Shown: piece after piece, positions 9,901-17,645 of the stretch
Layout: each line of letters begins with the position of its first letter
Numbering within the stretch: the stretch's first letter is position 1
Source: Holophagales bacterium
Lineage (GTDB): Bacteria; Acidobacteriota; Thermoanaerobaculia; Multivoradales; Multivoraceae
Assembly: GCA_009837885.1 (NCBI GenBank)
Contig: VXSP01000012.1
Span: 62,001 to 126,000 of the forward strand
Direction of reading: 5' to 3'
Length of the DNA: 64,000 nucleotides
Program-made: the position numbers and the translations under genes
Notes under the pieces: model-generated
Told to the model about the DNA's origin: nothing
Databases searched by the model: none
What the model saw: the letters and a program-made list of their open reading frames with translations, nothing else

Positions 9901-10359
9901 CAACTGGACGAAGTTGCGGCCGTTGAGCGGCAGCTCGCGGATCTGCTCGCCGGTCATCAGGCCGGCGACTTCGCCGCTCATCGTTTCGACGGGAATGGCC
10001 TCGGCTTCGACCGTGATCGTCTCCGAGACGTCGCCGAGTTCGAGTTCCGCGTTCACTTCGCGGACGTCGGCGACGTTCAGGGCGATGTCGCTGATCACGG
10101 AGGACTTGAAGCCGTCCAGCGTGACCGTGATCTCGTACGCGCCGACCGGGAGGTCGCCGAACGTGTAGATGCCGGAAGGGTTCGTGAACGTCGTCCTGTT
10201 GAGACCGGTTTCGATCCCTTCCAGGTTCACGGTGACGCCGGGCAGAGCGCTTCCGTTCGGGTCGGTGACGGTGCCCCGGATGCTGGCCGTGAACCGCTGC
10301 GCCACGAGGGGCGCCGCCAGCAGCGTGAGGATGAGGATGAGGGCGAGTCTTCGTGCCAT
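6919..10359 (-). CDS. TonB-dependent receptor with carboxypeptidase-regulatory-like domain
   Basis: An outer-membrane receptor of 1146 residues. It has a signal peptide (MARRLALILILTLLAAPLVA), a CarboxypepD_reg-like domain (GTVTDPNGSALPGVTV, GIYTFGDLPVGAYEITV), a plug (ELPLNGRNF, LWTVDGANNNDVG, GGQINIVTRGGTNEFRG) and a long beta-barrel ending in the aromatic LGFKLLF. This architecture is common in Acidobacteriota and usually binds large glycans or other bulky ligands for TonB-driven import. A strong AAGGAGGT lies just before the ATG. Downstream genes on the same strand encode the GH3 enzyme and symporter, so binding, cleavage and uptake could be co-regulated by the divergent LacI protein through the operators in the leader. 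Confidence 0.95.
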   Translation of the reverse strand: MARRLALILILTLLAAPLVAQRFTASIRGTVTDPNGSALPGVTVNLEGIETGLNRTTFTNPSGIYTFGDLPVGAYEITVTLDGFKSSVISDIALNVADVREVNAELELGDVSETITVEAEAIPVETMSGEVAGLMTGEQIRELPLNGRNFVQLTLLQPGVSSPEGFDTKNKGLLAGVDLSISGSGTTGNLWTVDGANNNDVGSNRTILIYPSVDAIEEFKIHRNSYSPEFGGAAGGQINIVTRGGTNEFRGSAYTFMRDDSWNETNYFLEQAGLDTEPLDRQDYGFTLGGPIQQDKLHFFLSGEWNQEERGIARTGFVPTAAERAGDFNGPSIPGCTPAIPTDPTTGQPFPGNVIPADRINAGGQGMLNLYPLPNVTPVAGSCNNWVEAVVTPIDWDQANLRLDYDATDRSRLMLRYTRDNWVNGAPNAGEANGLWGDDPYPAVDTNWDQPGHSLVAQLSQTIGDNSVNTVTFSYSGNEISLNRGGTNPGLNSQINAAIPAIFDGKTGGADRSHPVFWGAAGYGALWNIAPWENKQDLMVLKDDYSQVFGKHWLKVGALYSENKKKEYIGGSSASETPQFWGPSTGHNGWGANTGNILADFLLQDMTFGYAENSHQPTPELNWEDVEFYVADSWQVNPRLNLDYGVRYSNYKWPYASDDLLTAFDPRTFDPALGGDPCNGLLQVPGTDPCGDAGLMGGSTGPGRGLVDSDTDNFAPRLGLAYDIFGNGRSVVRAGFGQFFQRDRVNIQLEFAGNPPFRSSLNGIRKLDEAPEPCLDCGLGRPQTGIDPNFQTPYNLQFNVAWEQRLGRSSTIEIAYVGTRGRHITRRSDINQVASGDNNGNGIPDRLEYVTAPEGDGGAGVRGALRPFSVFGDGNILFWESNGISEYDGLQMQYVQRYGNGSQFQASYTLSSFKANDPLNDAGAGAFAGQITDRENPDLDFGYAGLHRDHVFNANVLHNLPTLENQSGFVRALFGAWQFGGIVQYSSGQALTVRTGSLTGVNGAGGTGYTENMRPLLTGASCGGSGLQVINPDAFTLVGWQLGTLSPTRPGVCEGADFFQVDFSLTKNIRITDRVTGQFRFEIFNVTNRDNFVGVNTVMNPSSVTYDSDVATERRTITGFTVPNNFGEAQAARDPRQVQLGFKLLF

Positions 10360-10380
10360 GGACGTTGTACCTCCTTGAGG

Positions 10381-10396
10381 GGTAAACCGATTTAGC
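10381..10396. promoter_or_regulatory. LacI-type operator, receptor-proximal copy
   Basis: GGTAAACCGATTTAGC matches the palindrome GCTAAAnCGnTTTAGC at every fixed position but one. A central CG between inverted arms is characteristic of LacI/GalR family sites. It lies in the receptor leader, 68 bp centre to centre from the second copy. Confidence 0.8.
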
Positions 10397-10448
10397 CGGA
10401 AGCCGCGCTTGAAGACGGCGTTGTTCCCGCTGCAGACGGAAGGGGCGG

Positions 10449-10464
10449 GCTAAATCGTTTTAGC
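10449..10464. promoter_or_regulatory. LacI-type operator, promoter-proximal copy
   Basis: GCTAAATCGTTTTAGC is a palindrome with exact GCTAAA/TTTAGC arms and a central CG. It lies between the divergent receptor and lacI-type genes, just downstream of a candidate minus-strand promoter. The LacI-family protein encoded next door is the obvious candidate to bind it. Confidence 0.85.
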
Positions 10465-10477
10465 ATGCTAGTCTGCC

Positions 10478-10505
10478 ACTGTACACACCGCGTCGGATTT
10501 GTCAA
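10478..10505 (-). promoter_or_regulatory. Candidate sigma70 promoter for the TonB receptor gene
   Basis: Read on the minus strand, TTGACA (10500-10505) and TACAGT (10478-10483) are separated by 16 bases. Transcription would start near 10471, placing the 10449-10464 operator immediately downstream, suited to block initiation or early elongation. Confidence 0.5.
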
Positions 10506-10527
10506 GAGCGCGGGAATAGACGGAAAC

Positions 10528-11616
10528 ATGAGCCCCGCCAGACGCAAGGAAGCCGGTAGCGATGAGCGGAGTCCGGTGAAGCCGGTCCGGCTCAAGGACG
10601 TGGCGGCTCACCTGGGTCTGTCGCCCACCACGGTCTCGCTGGTCATGAACCGTTCGCCGGCGGCCAGGGGCATCCCTCCGGAGACCCAGGACCGCGTCCG
10701 CGCGGCGGCTGCGGAGCTTGGCTACCGCCCGAACTTCATCGCGCGGTCGCTGCGGCGTCAGCGCAGCTTCGCGGTCGGCGTTCTGCTGCCGGAGATCAGT
10801 GAGGGTTACGCGGCGGGCGTGCTCGCGGGGATCGAGGACCAGCTCCTCCAGGACGGTTACTTCTACCTGGTCGCCGGACACCACTCGAAACCCGACCTCT
10901 TCGACGACTACCTGCAGCTCCTCACGGAGCGTTCGGTCGAGGGGCTGATCCTGGTGAATACGCCGCTCCACGAGCCGCTGCCGTTGCCCGCCGTGGTCGT
11001 GGCGGGGCACCGGGAGATGACGGGGGTGACGAACGTCGCCATCGACCACCAGGTCGCCGCTCGTCTGGCGCTCGCTCATCTGGCCGAACTCGGGCATCGG
11101 CGGATCGCCTTCTTCAAGGGCCATGCCCACTCCGCGGACACCGAGGCGCGGTGGCAGGCGATCGTCGCGGCCTCGACGGAACTCGGCCTCGAGATCGATC
11201 CGCGCCTGACCCTCCAGCTCTCCGGAGAGCCTGCCGGGGAGCAATTCTCGCCGGAGGAGGGCTATCGCGAGGGACACGTCTTCGGCCGGAAACTGCTCGA
11301 GGCGGGTGAGCGGTTCACCGCTCTCTTCGCGTTCAACGACGTTTCGGCGATCGGCGCGATGCGCGCGCTCAGCGAGGCCGGGATGCGAATCCCGGACGAT
11401 GTCGCGGTCGTCGGCTTCGACGACATTCTGAGTGCGGCTTTCCAGAACCCCAGCCTGACCACGGTGCGGCAGCCGCTGCACGAGATGGGGCGGAGAGCCG
11501 CGGCCGAGCTGCTGCACAAGCTGGGCGCCCCCGGCGAAGAGTCGCCGCCCGCGATCACGATCGAACCGACTCTCGTCGTCCGGGATTCGACCGGTCCGGC
11601 GCCCGGGGATGCCTGA
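10528..11616 (+). CDS. LacI family transcriptional regulator
   Basis: A 362-residue LacI/GalR repressor. Residues about 20-70 form the DNA-binding helix-turn-helix and hinge (VRLKDVAAHLGLSPTTVSLVMN, RVRAAAAELGYRPNFIARSLR). The rest is a periplasmic-binding-protein-like sensor (AVGVLLPEIS, FAFNDVSAIGAMRALSEAGMRIPDDVAVVGFDDI). It is divergent from the receptor/GH3/symporter genes and probably represses them until a sugar binds. The ATG at 10528 follows GGAAAC; the frame stays open to an ATG at 10465 that abuts the operator, but the shorter start gives a standard N-terminus. The MFS gene overlaps its end by eight bases. Confidence 0.93.
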   Translation: MSPARRKEAGSDERSPVKPVRLKDVAAHLGLSPTTVSLVMNRSPAARGIPPETQDRVRAAAAELGYRPNFIARSLRRQRSFAVGVLLPEISEGYAAGVLAGIEDQLLQDGYFYLVAGHHSKPDLFDDYLQLLTERSVEGLILVNTPLHEPLPLPAVVVAGHREMTGVTNVAIDHQVAARLALAHLAELGHRRIAFFKGHAHSADTEARWQAIVAASTELGLEIDPRLTLQLSGEPAGEQFSPEEGYREGHVFGRKLLEAGERFTALFAFNDVSAIGAMRALSEAGMRIPDDVAVVGFDDILSAAFQNPSLTTVRQPLHEMGRRAAAELLHKLGAPGEESPPAITIEPTLVVRDSTGPAPGDA

Positions 11617-12820
11617 AACGCGGGGACCCGGCGGGGTTCGGGCGACGCCGGGTTGGCTGCCGCTCTACGGAGGGTTCCTGATCACGGGTGTGGTCACGGT
11701 GCTCCTTGGCCCGTTGCTGCCGGACCTCGCCCGCGAGTGGCGACTGCCGGTGGAGGAGTTGAGGGCGCTCTTCGTCGTTCAGTTCCTCGCCAGTGCCGTC
11801 GGCTCCTTTCTCTCCAGCTACCGGTTGGGCCTCAGCCTGGGGCTCGGCTACCTGCTGATCGCCGCGGGTCTCGTGTCGCTGTCTCTCGCGGGCTGGCCCA
11901 TGGCGCTGGCGCCGATGGCCGCCGTTGGTTTTGGTCTCGGGCTGGCGATTCCCGCCACGAATCTGGGGGTCGCGCACGCGCAGCCGCAGCGCCGGGGCGC
12001 GGCGCTCTCCTCGCTCAACATGGTCTGGGGCGCCGGCGCGGTCGCCTGCCCTCTCCTGTTTGCCGTTCGGCCGGCGGGGATGTCGAGCGACGCGGTGCTC
12101 CTTGTTTTGGCGGGTGCGGCGGGCCTCGTGCTGACGTGTCTCGCATGGAACGCGCGGCCCGCGGCGGCAGGGCGTTTCACACTGGGTGCGCCGGCGTCCT
12201 CGCCGGCTTCTGAAGAGAACGCGCCGCAAGGCGGCGGCCAGGGAGGCGTGTTGCGGGGTCTCGTCGTGATCGCCGCGATCATGTTCCTCTATGTCGGGAT
12301 CGAGAACTCGGTGGGAGGCTGGCTGGTCAGCCTCGCCGACCAGTTCCAGGCCGGGCGCTCGGCAACTTCGCTCTGGATCGGATCGGGCTTCTGGGCCGCG
12401 CTGCTGGCAAGCCGCGCGGCGGCGCCCCTCGTGCTGCGCCGGATGTCCGAGCCGACGCTCTACACAGCCGGCGTCGTGCTGGCGGGCGGGGGTCTCCTCG
12501 GCCTCCTGCTGAGCGGATCGCAAGCCGGCCTCGCGGTTGCCGCTGTCGCTGCGGGCGCGGGGCTGGCGCCGCTCTTCCCGCTGACGATTTCGTTTCTGGC
12601 CGATCTCACCGCGGCCACCCGTTCCCGGAACACTGGCTGGGTGTTCGCCCTGGCCGGCGCGGGAGGCGCGGTGCTGCCGTGGCTCACGGGACGGCTTGCC
12701 GGCGGCGCCGACGGCCTGGCGGCCGGTTTCGTCGCCCCGATCGGGGGCCTGGTTCTCCTGGCCTTGCTCTTCGGCTTGTTGCGCCGCCTGTCGGCCCCAG
12801 TCCAACCACAAACTGCCTGA
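11609..12820 (+). CDS. MFS transporter with a repeat-derived central loop
   Basis: A 403-residue major facilitator superfamily protein with about 12 membrane helices. It is translationally coupled to the LacI gene by an 8-base overlap, so it may move the sugar or product sensed by that repressor. Between helices 6 and 7 (residues about 191-212) the sequence GAPASSPASEENAPQGG is encoded by a copy of the genome's dispersed double-hairpin repeat (12179-12240). This loop is usually cytoplasmic and tolerant of insertions, and the frame is kept. The substrate is unknown. Confidence 0.88.
   Translation: MPETRGPGGVRATPGWLPLYGGFLITGVVTVLLGPLLPDLAREWRLPVEELRALFVVQFLASAVGSFLSSYRLGLSLGLGYLLIAAGLVSLSLAGWPMALAPMAAVGFGLGLAIPATNLGVAHAQPQRRGAALSSLNMVWGAGAVACPLLFAVRPAGMSSDAVLLVLAGAAGLVLTCLAWNARPAAAGRFTLGAPASSPASEENAPQGGGQGGVLRGLVVIAAIMFLYVGIENSVGGWLVSLADQFQAGRSATSLWIGSGFWAALLASRAAAPLVLRRMSEPTLYTAGVVLAGGGLLGLLLSGSQAGLAVAAVAAGAGLAPLFPLTISFLADLTAATRSRNTGWVFALAGAGGAVLPWLTGRLAGGADGLAAGFVAPIGGLVLLALLFGLLRRLSAPVQPQTA
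12179..12240 (+). repeat. Dispersed GC-rich double-hairpin repeat, copy 1 (type A), translated
   Basis: The segment starting CACTGGGTGCGCCGGCG is almost identical, base for base and with no length change, to the intergenic copy at 45953-46014. The first hairpin pairs GCCGGCG with CGCCGGC; the second pairs CGCCGC with GCGGCG, slightly weakened here. This copy lies inside the MFS gene in an open frame. Confidence 0.9.
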
Positions 12821-12829
12821 CGGCGAAAG

Positions 12830-12835
12830 TAGACT
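12830..12835 (+). promoter_or_regulatory. -10 element abutting the VWA gene start
   Basis: TAGACT ends six bases before the ATG at 12842, so transcription would start at or near the start codon and give a leaderless mRNA. The same layout occurs at 21459, 27825 and 40448. Confidence 0.45.
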
Positions 12836-12841
12836 GACGTG

Positions 12842-14590
12842 ATGATCCCGAAGAACCGGCCCTCTCTCGTGCCCGTGCTGGCGGCCGGACTCGTGGCTTT
12901 GACGCCGCTTGCCGCTCCGGCGCAGACGCAGGACGCCGATCGCCCCGCGTTCAGCGAGGTCGTCGACGTCCAGCTCGTCAACGTCGAGGTCTGGGTCAGC
13001 GACAACCGGGGCCGGCCCGTTACCGGGCTGAGCCTGGATGACTTCGAGGTCCGGGAGGACGGAAGGCCGGTCACGGTGGAGTTCTTCAGCGAGGTGACCG
13101 ATGCGGTGGCCGCCCGACCCGCCGAGCGGGGCGATCAGACGGCCGCTCCCGCTCCGGAAGCGGCCGCGGGCGCGGGCCCGGCCGAACCGGCGCACCTCGT
13201 TCTCTACTTCGACGATCTCCATCTCGGCCCGGCCAGCCGCAAGCAGGCGATCGAGGATCTGCGCGCCTTTCTCGACGAGGGGACGTTCCCCGCGGAACGG
13301 GTCCTCATCTTCCGGCAGGACCGCAACCTGGTCACCGAGGCCTACTTCGGTTCCAGCCGCGAGGAGCTGGACATCGCGCTCGAACGCATCGGGTCCTCGC
13401 CGGGAATGGGCGGCCAGTCGCAGCAGGCGAAGCGGCTGGCGGTGCAGAGGCTGAACCAGCTCTGGCAGGACGCGAGGGTGCTCGCCTCCTCGGGCAGCAG
13501 CCGCCGGACGACGGCGCCGGCGCCTTGCGAGTCGTTCGTGCGCCGCGCGCTGCCCGAGGTCGAGAACTCCGCCCGCATCGGCCGCGACCGGATCGGCGCC
13601 ACGCTCGATCACCTGACGACGACCGTCCGCTTTCTGGCCGCGCTGCCGGGCCTCAAGACGCTGCTCTACATCAGCGACTCCCTGGAACGTTCTCCGGGCG
13701 CGGATCTGCGGGACTTCATCACCGGCGTGTGTCCCGCCGGCGACCGGTTTCGCTCGCTCACCCCCGTCGAGGAACTGTCCACCGGCTTTCACGAACTGAC
13801 CCGTCACGCCAACGCGAACCGCGTGACGATCTACTCGCTCCAGACCAACGGCCTCCGCTCCTCGTTCCTGAGCCTGGCGGAGCAGTCGTCGATCGACTTC
13901 CAGGGGGCGAACCCGTTCAACAGCTCGGTCCGCGAGGTCGAGCGCGGGGGAATGGCCGTGCTCGCCGACGAGACGGGCGGCCGCGCCATCTTCAACCGCA
14001 ACCAGTTCGGCGGCGAGCTCGAGCAGATCGCGAACGAGATGGCGAGCTACTACTCGCTCGCCTACCGCCCGCCCCACGGCGGCGACCGGGGCGAGCACCA
14101 GATCCGGGTGCGGGTTCGGGGCCGGAACCTGCAGGTGCGTCACCGCCGCGGCTACCGCGACAAGAGTTCCGATCAGCGAATGAGCGAGCAGCTCGACGGC
14201 GCGCTCTATCTCGGCCTGGTCGAGAACCCGCTCGGCGTCCGGCTGGGCGCGGGCCGCGTTCGGGCGGCCGGCGGCGGCAATCGGCGACTGCCGCTCCACG
14301 TCATGGTGCCGGCCGCGCGGGTCGCCTTCCTGCCGTTCGAGGACAAGGAGATGGCGCAGATCAGGGTCGAGGTCGCCAGCCGGCACGCCCAGACCTCGAA
14401 GGTGGTCAGGGACGAGAAGACGTTCCTGGTGGAGGCGCCCCCGGATCGCGAGACGCGACTGCTCGACCTGGTCTTCAACATCGACATTCCCGATGGCCTC
14501 AACCTGGTCGCGGTCGGCGTCCGCGACGACGCCACCCGCGAGACCGCGTTCGTCTCGACCACCCTGGCCGTGGGCGAGGGCGACCGCTGA
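12842..14590 (+). CDS. Exported VWFA-related domain protein
   Basis: About 582 residues with a signal peptide ending near APAQTQ, then a VWFA-related domain of the type annotated in Acidobacteriota: VDVQLVNVEVWVSDNRGRPVTGLSLDDFEVREDG, LVLYFDDLHL, DLRAFLDEGTFPAERVLIF, and a von Willebrand-like core with YSLAYRPPHGGDRGEHQIRVRVRG. The function is unknown; such proteins are exported and often sit next to TPR and CRTAC1 proteins, as here. A GTG lies one codon upstream of the ATG. The stop TGA overlaps the start of the next gene, the first link of a four-gene coupled operon. Confidence 0.88.
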   Translation: MIPKNRPSLVPVLAAGLVALTPLAAPAQTQDADRPAFSEVVDVQLVNVEVWVSDNRGRPVTGLSLDDFEVREDGRPVTVEFFSEVTDAVAARPAERGDQTAAPAPEAAAGAGPAEPAHLVLYFDDLHLGPASRKQAIEDLRAFLDEGTFPAERVLIFRQDRNLVTEAYFGSSREELDIALERIGSSPGMGGQSQQAKRLAVQRLNQLWQDARVLASSGSSRRTTAPAPCESFVRRALPEVENSARIGRDRIGATLDHLTTTVRFLAALPGLKTLLYISDSLERSPGADLRDFITGVCPAGDRFRSLTPVEELSTGFHELTRHANANRVTIYSLQTNGLRSSFLSLAEQSSIDFQGANPFNSSVREVERGGMAVLADETGGRAIFNRNQFGGELEQIANEMASYYSLAYRPPHGGDRGEHQIRVRVRGRNLQVRHRRGYRDKSSDQRMSEQLDGALYLGLVENPLGVRLGAGRVRAAGGGNRRLPLHVMVPAARVAFLPFEDKEMAQIRVEVASRHAQTSKVVRDEKTFLVEAPPDRETRLLDLVFNIDIPDGLNLVAVGVRDDATRETAFVSTTLAVGEGDR

Positions 14591-16797
14591 TCCGCCCAGG
14601 CGTTCTCGGTCTGATCCTGGCCGCCGGGCTGCCGGCGGCGACGCAGTCGCAGGATGACTCGCCGCCCGACGCCGCCATGCGGCGTGCCCTGTCGGAGGCG
14701 GAGAGCATGCTGCGCCGCGACGAACCGCAGGCGGCCGAGAGCTGGTACCGGGAGGCGCTGCTCGAAGGCTGGCTGCTGCTCGGTGACCTGCACCGTGCCG
14801 GCGGCGCCCCGGTCGAGGCGCAGGCGGCCTACGAGCGGGCCCGGGTTTCCGCCCTGGAAGCCCGGCGTCCCCTGCTCGCTCTCGCCGAGCTCGCGCTCGA
14901 GCGGGGCGATCCGGACGGCGCGGTCGAGGTTCTGCTGCGTCTGCTCGCGCGAAGCTCGGGAGACGGTCGTGCCGTGCGGCTGCTCGCCCGGGCCTTCAAC
15001 GCGACCGGTCAGCCGGAGCTGGCGGTGCAGCAACTGGAAGGCGCCGTCGCATCGATGCCCGAAGACGTCGAGACCCGGTTCGCGCTCGCCAGCGGCTACC
15101 TCCGCCTGGAGCGCCCGGAATCCGCCGAGAAGCTCTTCCGGGACGTGGTCGAGGAGCGCCCGATTCCGCAGACCTGGATCCTGATCGGCAGGACCTGGCG
15201 CGACTACGGCGAGTACGAGCGAGCCCGCGGGGCGCTCGAACGGGCCATCGAGCAGGACCCGGAGGTGCCGCGGGCGCGCTTCTACCTGGGGACCGTTGAA
15301 CTCCTGGACCGGGGCCGCGGCGCCGTGGAAGAGGCCATCGACCACTTCAAGGAAGAACGCCGCATCTCGCCCGAGGATCCGGTGAACTCCCTCTACCTGG
15401 GAATGGTGCTGGTCGATGCCCGGCGCTTCGAGGAGGCGCTGACCTCACTGGAGATCGCTGTGGACTCGGAGTCCACCCGACCCAACGCCCTGCACCATCT
15501 GGGCCGGGCCCTGCTCGGACTCGACCGGCCGGGGGAGGCGGCCACCGCGCTCGAGAGCGCCATCGATCTGGCGGAAGCCGGGTACGGCGCCTCGTTCAAC
15601 GCCAACCAGATGGAGAGCCTCCACTACCAGCTCGCTCTGGCCCTCCGCCGCACCGGCGACGAGGCGCGGGCGAAGCCCCACTTCGAGGCCGCGGAGGGCT
15701 TCTCGGTGGCCCTGGCCCAGAGTTCGCGGGATCGCATGTCGAACTACCTGGACGGGCATGGCAAGGAACCGTCGGCAGGGGTCGTCGGCCTGTCCGTCTT
15801 CAGCGAGACGCCCGTCTCCGGCCTCTCCGCGGAGGTTCGCGGGCAGCTCGTTCGGGCGGCGCGAACGACGCTGGCCCGTGCCTCGTTCAACCTCGGCGTC
15901 ATGGCGACGCAGGCCCGGCGCTTCACCCGGGCCGCGGGTCATTTCGAGCAGGCTGCATCGGTCGATCCGGCTTTCCCGAGGGTCCAGTACTCGCTGGGTG
16001 TCGCCCGCTTCAACGCGGGGCAGTTCGAACAGGCGACTTCGTCGCTGTCGAAGGCGTTGGAAGGAACGCCCGGCGATCCGGCGCTGCGGCGGATGCTCGC
16101 ACTGGCCTGGCTGAACGCCGAGGTCTACGATCGCGCGGCGGAGCTCCTGGCCACCGACCCGGGCCGCGCCGCCGACCGTTCGCTCCAGTACGCCTACGGT
16201 CTGGCCCTGGTCCGGAGCGGCCGGACCGTCGAGGCGCAGCCGATCTTCGACCGGCTGCTCGCCGAGCACGCCGACTGGCCCGAGCTCAACGTGCTGCTCG
16301 GCCAGGCGGCGGCGCAGGAAGGCGACTTCGACGCGGCGGTGGAGCACCTGGAACGCGCCATCGAACTTCGTCCCGGCGTCGCCGAGGCGCAGGCCACGCT
16401 CGGCAACATCTATCTCCGCCAGGGGCGTCTCGAGGAGGCCGGCGCCGCGCTGCGTGCCGAACTGGCTGCCCGTCCCGTCGACAACCGGTCGCGCTACGTC
16501 CTGGCGACCGTCCTCGAACTCGACAACCAGCCCGAGGCCGCGTTGCGCGAGGTGGAGCTGGTCCTCGCCGCGGAACCCGACTTCGCCGATGCCGGCTACC
16601 TCCGCGGCAAGATTCTGCTCGAAGACGGCCGCGTCGACGAGGCGGCCGCGCAGTTGCTGGCGGCCGCGGAACTCGCGCCGGAGGATCCCAACATCCGCAA
16701 CCAGCTCGGTCAGGCGTACCAGAAGCTCGGCGACCGGGAGAAGGCGCGGGAGCAGTTCGAGATCTTCCAGAGACTCAAGGGGAGGTCGGACCAGTGA
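14587..16797 (+). CDS. Exported tetratricopeptide-repeat protein (large)
   Basis: About 736 residues, mostly TPR units of 34 residues (repeated A..G...Y..A...Y..AL...P patterns from residue 40 to the end). These build a superhelical scaffold for protein contacts. The best N-terminus reads IRPGVLGLILAAGLPAATQSQ, a plausible signal peptide, but no ATG, GTG or TTG precedes it in frame. The CTG at 14587 overlaps the VWA stop as CTGA and is the likely start. An ATG at 14677 would lose the signal. The next gene overlaps its stop as GTGA. It probably works with the VWA and CRTAC1 proteins of the operon. Confidence 0.82.
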   Translation: MIRPGVLGLILAAGLPAATQSQDDSPPDAAMRRALSEAESMLRRDEPQAAESWYREALLEGWLLLGDLHRAGGAPVEAQAAYERARVSALEARRPLLALAELALERGDPDGAVEVLLRLLARSSGDGRAVRLLARAFNATGQPELAVQQLEGAVASMPEDVETRFALASGYLRLERPESAEKLFRDVVEERPIPQTWILIGRTWRDYGEYERARGALERAIEQDPEVPRARFYLGTVELLDRGRGAVEEAIDHFKEERRISPEDPVNSLYLGMVLVDARRFEEALTSLEIAVDSESTRPNALHHLGRALLGLDRPGEAATALESAIDLAEAGYGASFNANQMESLHYQLALALRRTGDEARAKPHFEAAEGFSVALAQSSRDRMSNYLDGHGKEPSAGVVGLSVFSETPVSGLSAEVRGQLVRAARTTLARASFNLGVMATQARRFTRAAGHFEQAASVDPAFPRVQYSLGVARFNAGQFEQATSSLSKALEGTPGDPALRRMLALAWLNAEVYDRAAELLATDPGRAADRSLQYAYGLALVRSGRTVEAQPIFDRLLAEHADWPELNVLLGQAAAQEGDFDAAVEHLERAIELRPGVAEAQATLGNIYLRQGRLEEAGAALRAELAARPVDNRSRYVLATVLELDNQPEAALREVELVLAAEPDFADAGYLRGKILLEDGRVDEAAAQLLAAAELAPEDPNIRNQLGQAYQKLGDREKAREQFEIFQRLKGRSDQ

Positions 16798-17645
16798 AGG
16801 CGGCGCTCTTCTCGCTCCTCCTCGTGCCGGCCGGTCTCGGCGCCCAGCCCGAAGCCGCGGCGACCGAGTCGGTCCGCGGCCTGCTCGACCAGGCCCGCTC
16901 CCTCGCCTCGCGGAACGAAGGCGACGCGGCCGCCGAGGCGCTCGGTCGGGCCATAGCCCTGGCCCCCAACTCCGAGGACGTCCTGAACGCCTACGCGCGT
17001 TTCTCGCTCGCCCGGGGCAACCCGATCCAGGCGACGCTGGCGCTCGAGCCGCTGGCGCGAATGCACCCCGGGGAGGCGGAGTACGCCTACCTGCTCGGCG
17101 TGGCCCGCATGCAGGTGGGCGAGATGGCGGAGGCCGCCGAGGCGCTCTTCGACGCGGCAGCCCTGGATCCGCATCGAGTCCTGACCCACATCGCCCTCGG
17201 CCTGGCCCTCAACCGGGTGGACCGCTTCGACGAGGCACGGGAAGCCCTGGCCAAGGCGCTGCGGCTGGAGCCCGACAACGTCGAGGCGCTGGCCGCCATG
17301 TCGGAAACCGCCGAGGGTCTCGGCATGCTGGCCGAAGCGACCCGGCTCGCGGAGCGGGCTCTGGCGGTCAATCCCGATCACCCGACGGCACTGGTGACAA
17401 TCGGAGCGGCCCGTTTGAAGGAGGGCCGCTTCGAGGAGGCCCGCGAAGCGCTCGCGCGAGCGGTCGCCGCCGAGCCCGATTCGATCAAGGGCCACTACCA
17501 ACTCAGCCTCGCCCTGGCCCGCCTCGGCGACCGCGAGGGAGCGGAGCGCCACCTGCAGCGTTCCCGCGAGGCTCAGGCCGCGATCGAAGAGCACATTCTG
17601 CGTCTACGCGCCCAGCCGCCGCTGGGTTCAAGGAACGGGCGTTGA
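16794..17645 (+). CDS. Exported tetratricopeptide-repeat protein (small)
   Basis: 283 residues starting with GTG in the overlap GTGA. Residues 1-17 (MKAALFSLLLVPAGLGA) are a short signal peptide. The rest holds about seven TPR units (for example PHRVLTHIALGLALNRVDRFDEAREALAKALRLEPD). It is a smaller relative of the preceding TPR protein, in the same operon, and probably an adaptor at the cell envelope. The stop overlaps the TTG start of the CRTAC1 gene. Confidence 0.87.
   Translation: MKAALFSLLLVPAGLGAQPEAAATESVRGLLDQARSLASRNEGDAAAEALGRAIALAPNSEDVLNAYARFSLARGNPIQATLALEPLARMHPGEAEYAYLLGVARMQVGEMAEAAEALFDAAALDPHRVLTHIALGLALNRVDRFDEAREALAKALRLEPDNVEALAAMSETAEGLGMLAEATRLAERALAVNPDHPTALVTIGAARLKEGRFEEAREALARAVAAEPDSIKGHYQLSLALARLGDREGAERHLQRSREAQAAIEEHILRLRAQPPLGSRNGR

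Noticed and set aside
6655..10395. Very long open frame on the plus strand opposite the TonB receptor
   Set aside because: Its translation is rich in Arg, Val, Ala and Glu without domains, and it mirrors the receptor codons. Long antisense frames are expected in GC-rich genes; the same holds for frames opposite the GH3 gene, the VWA/MFS genes and the ATP synthase genes.
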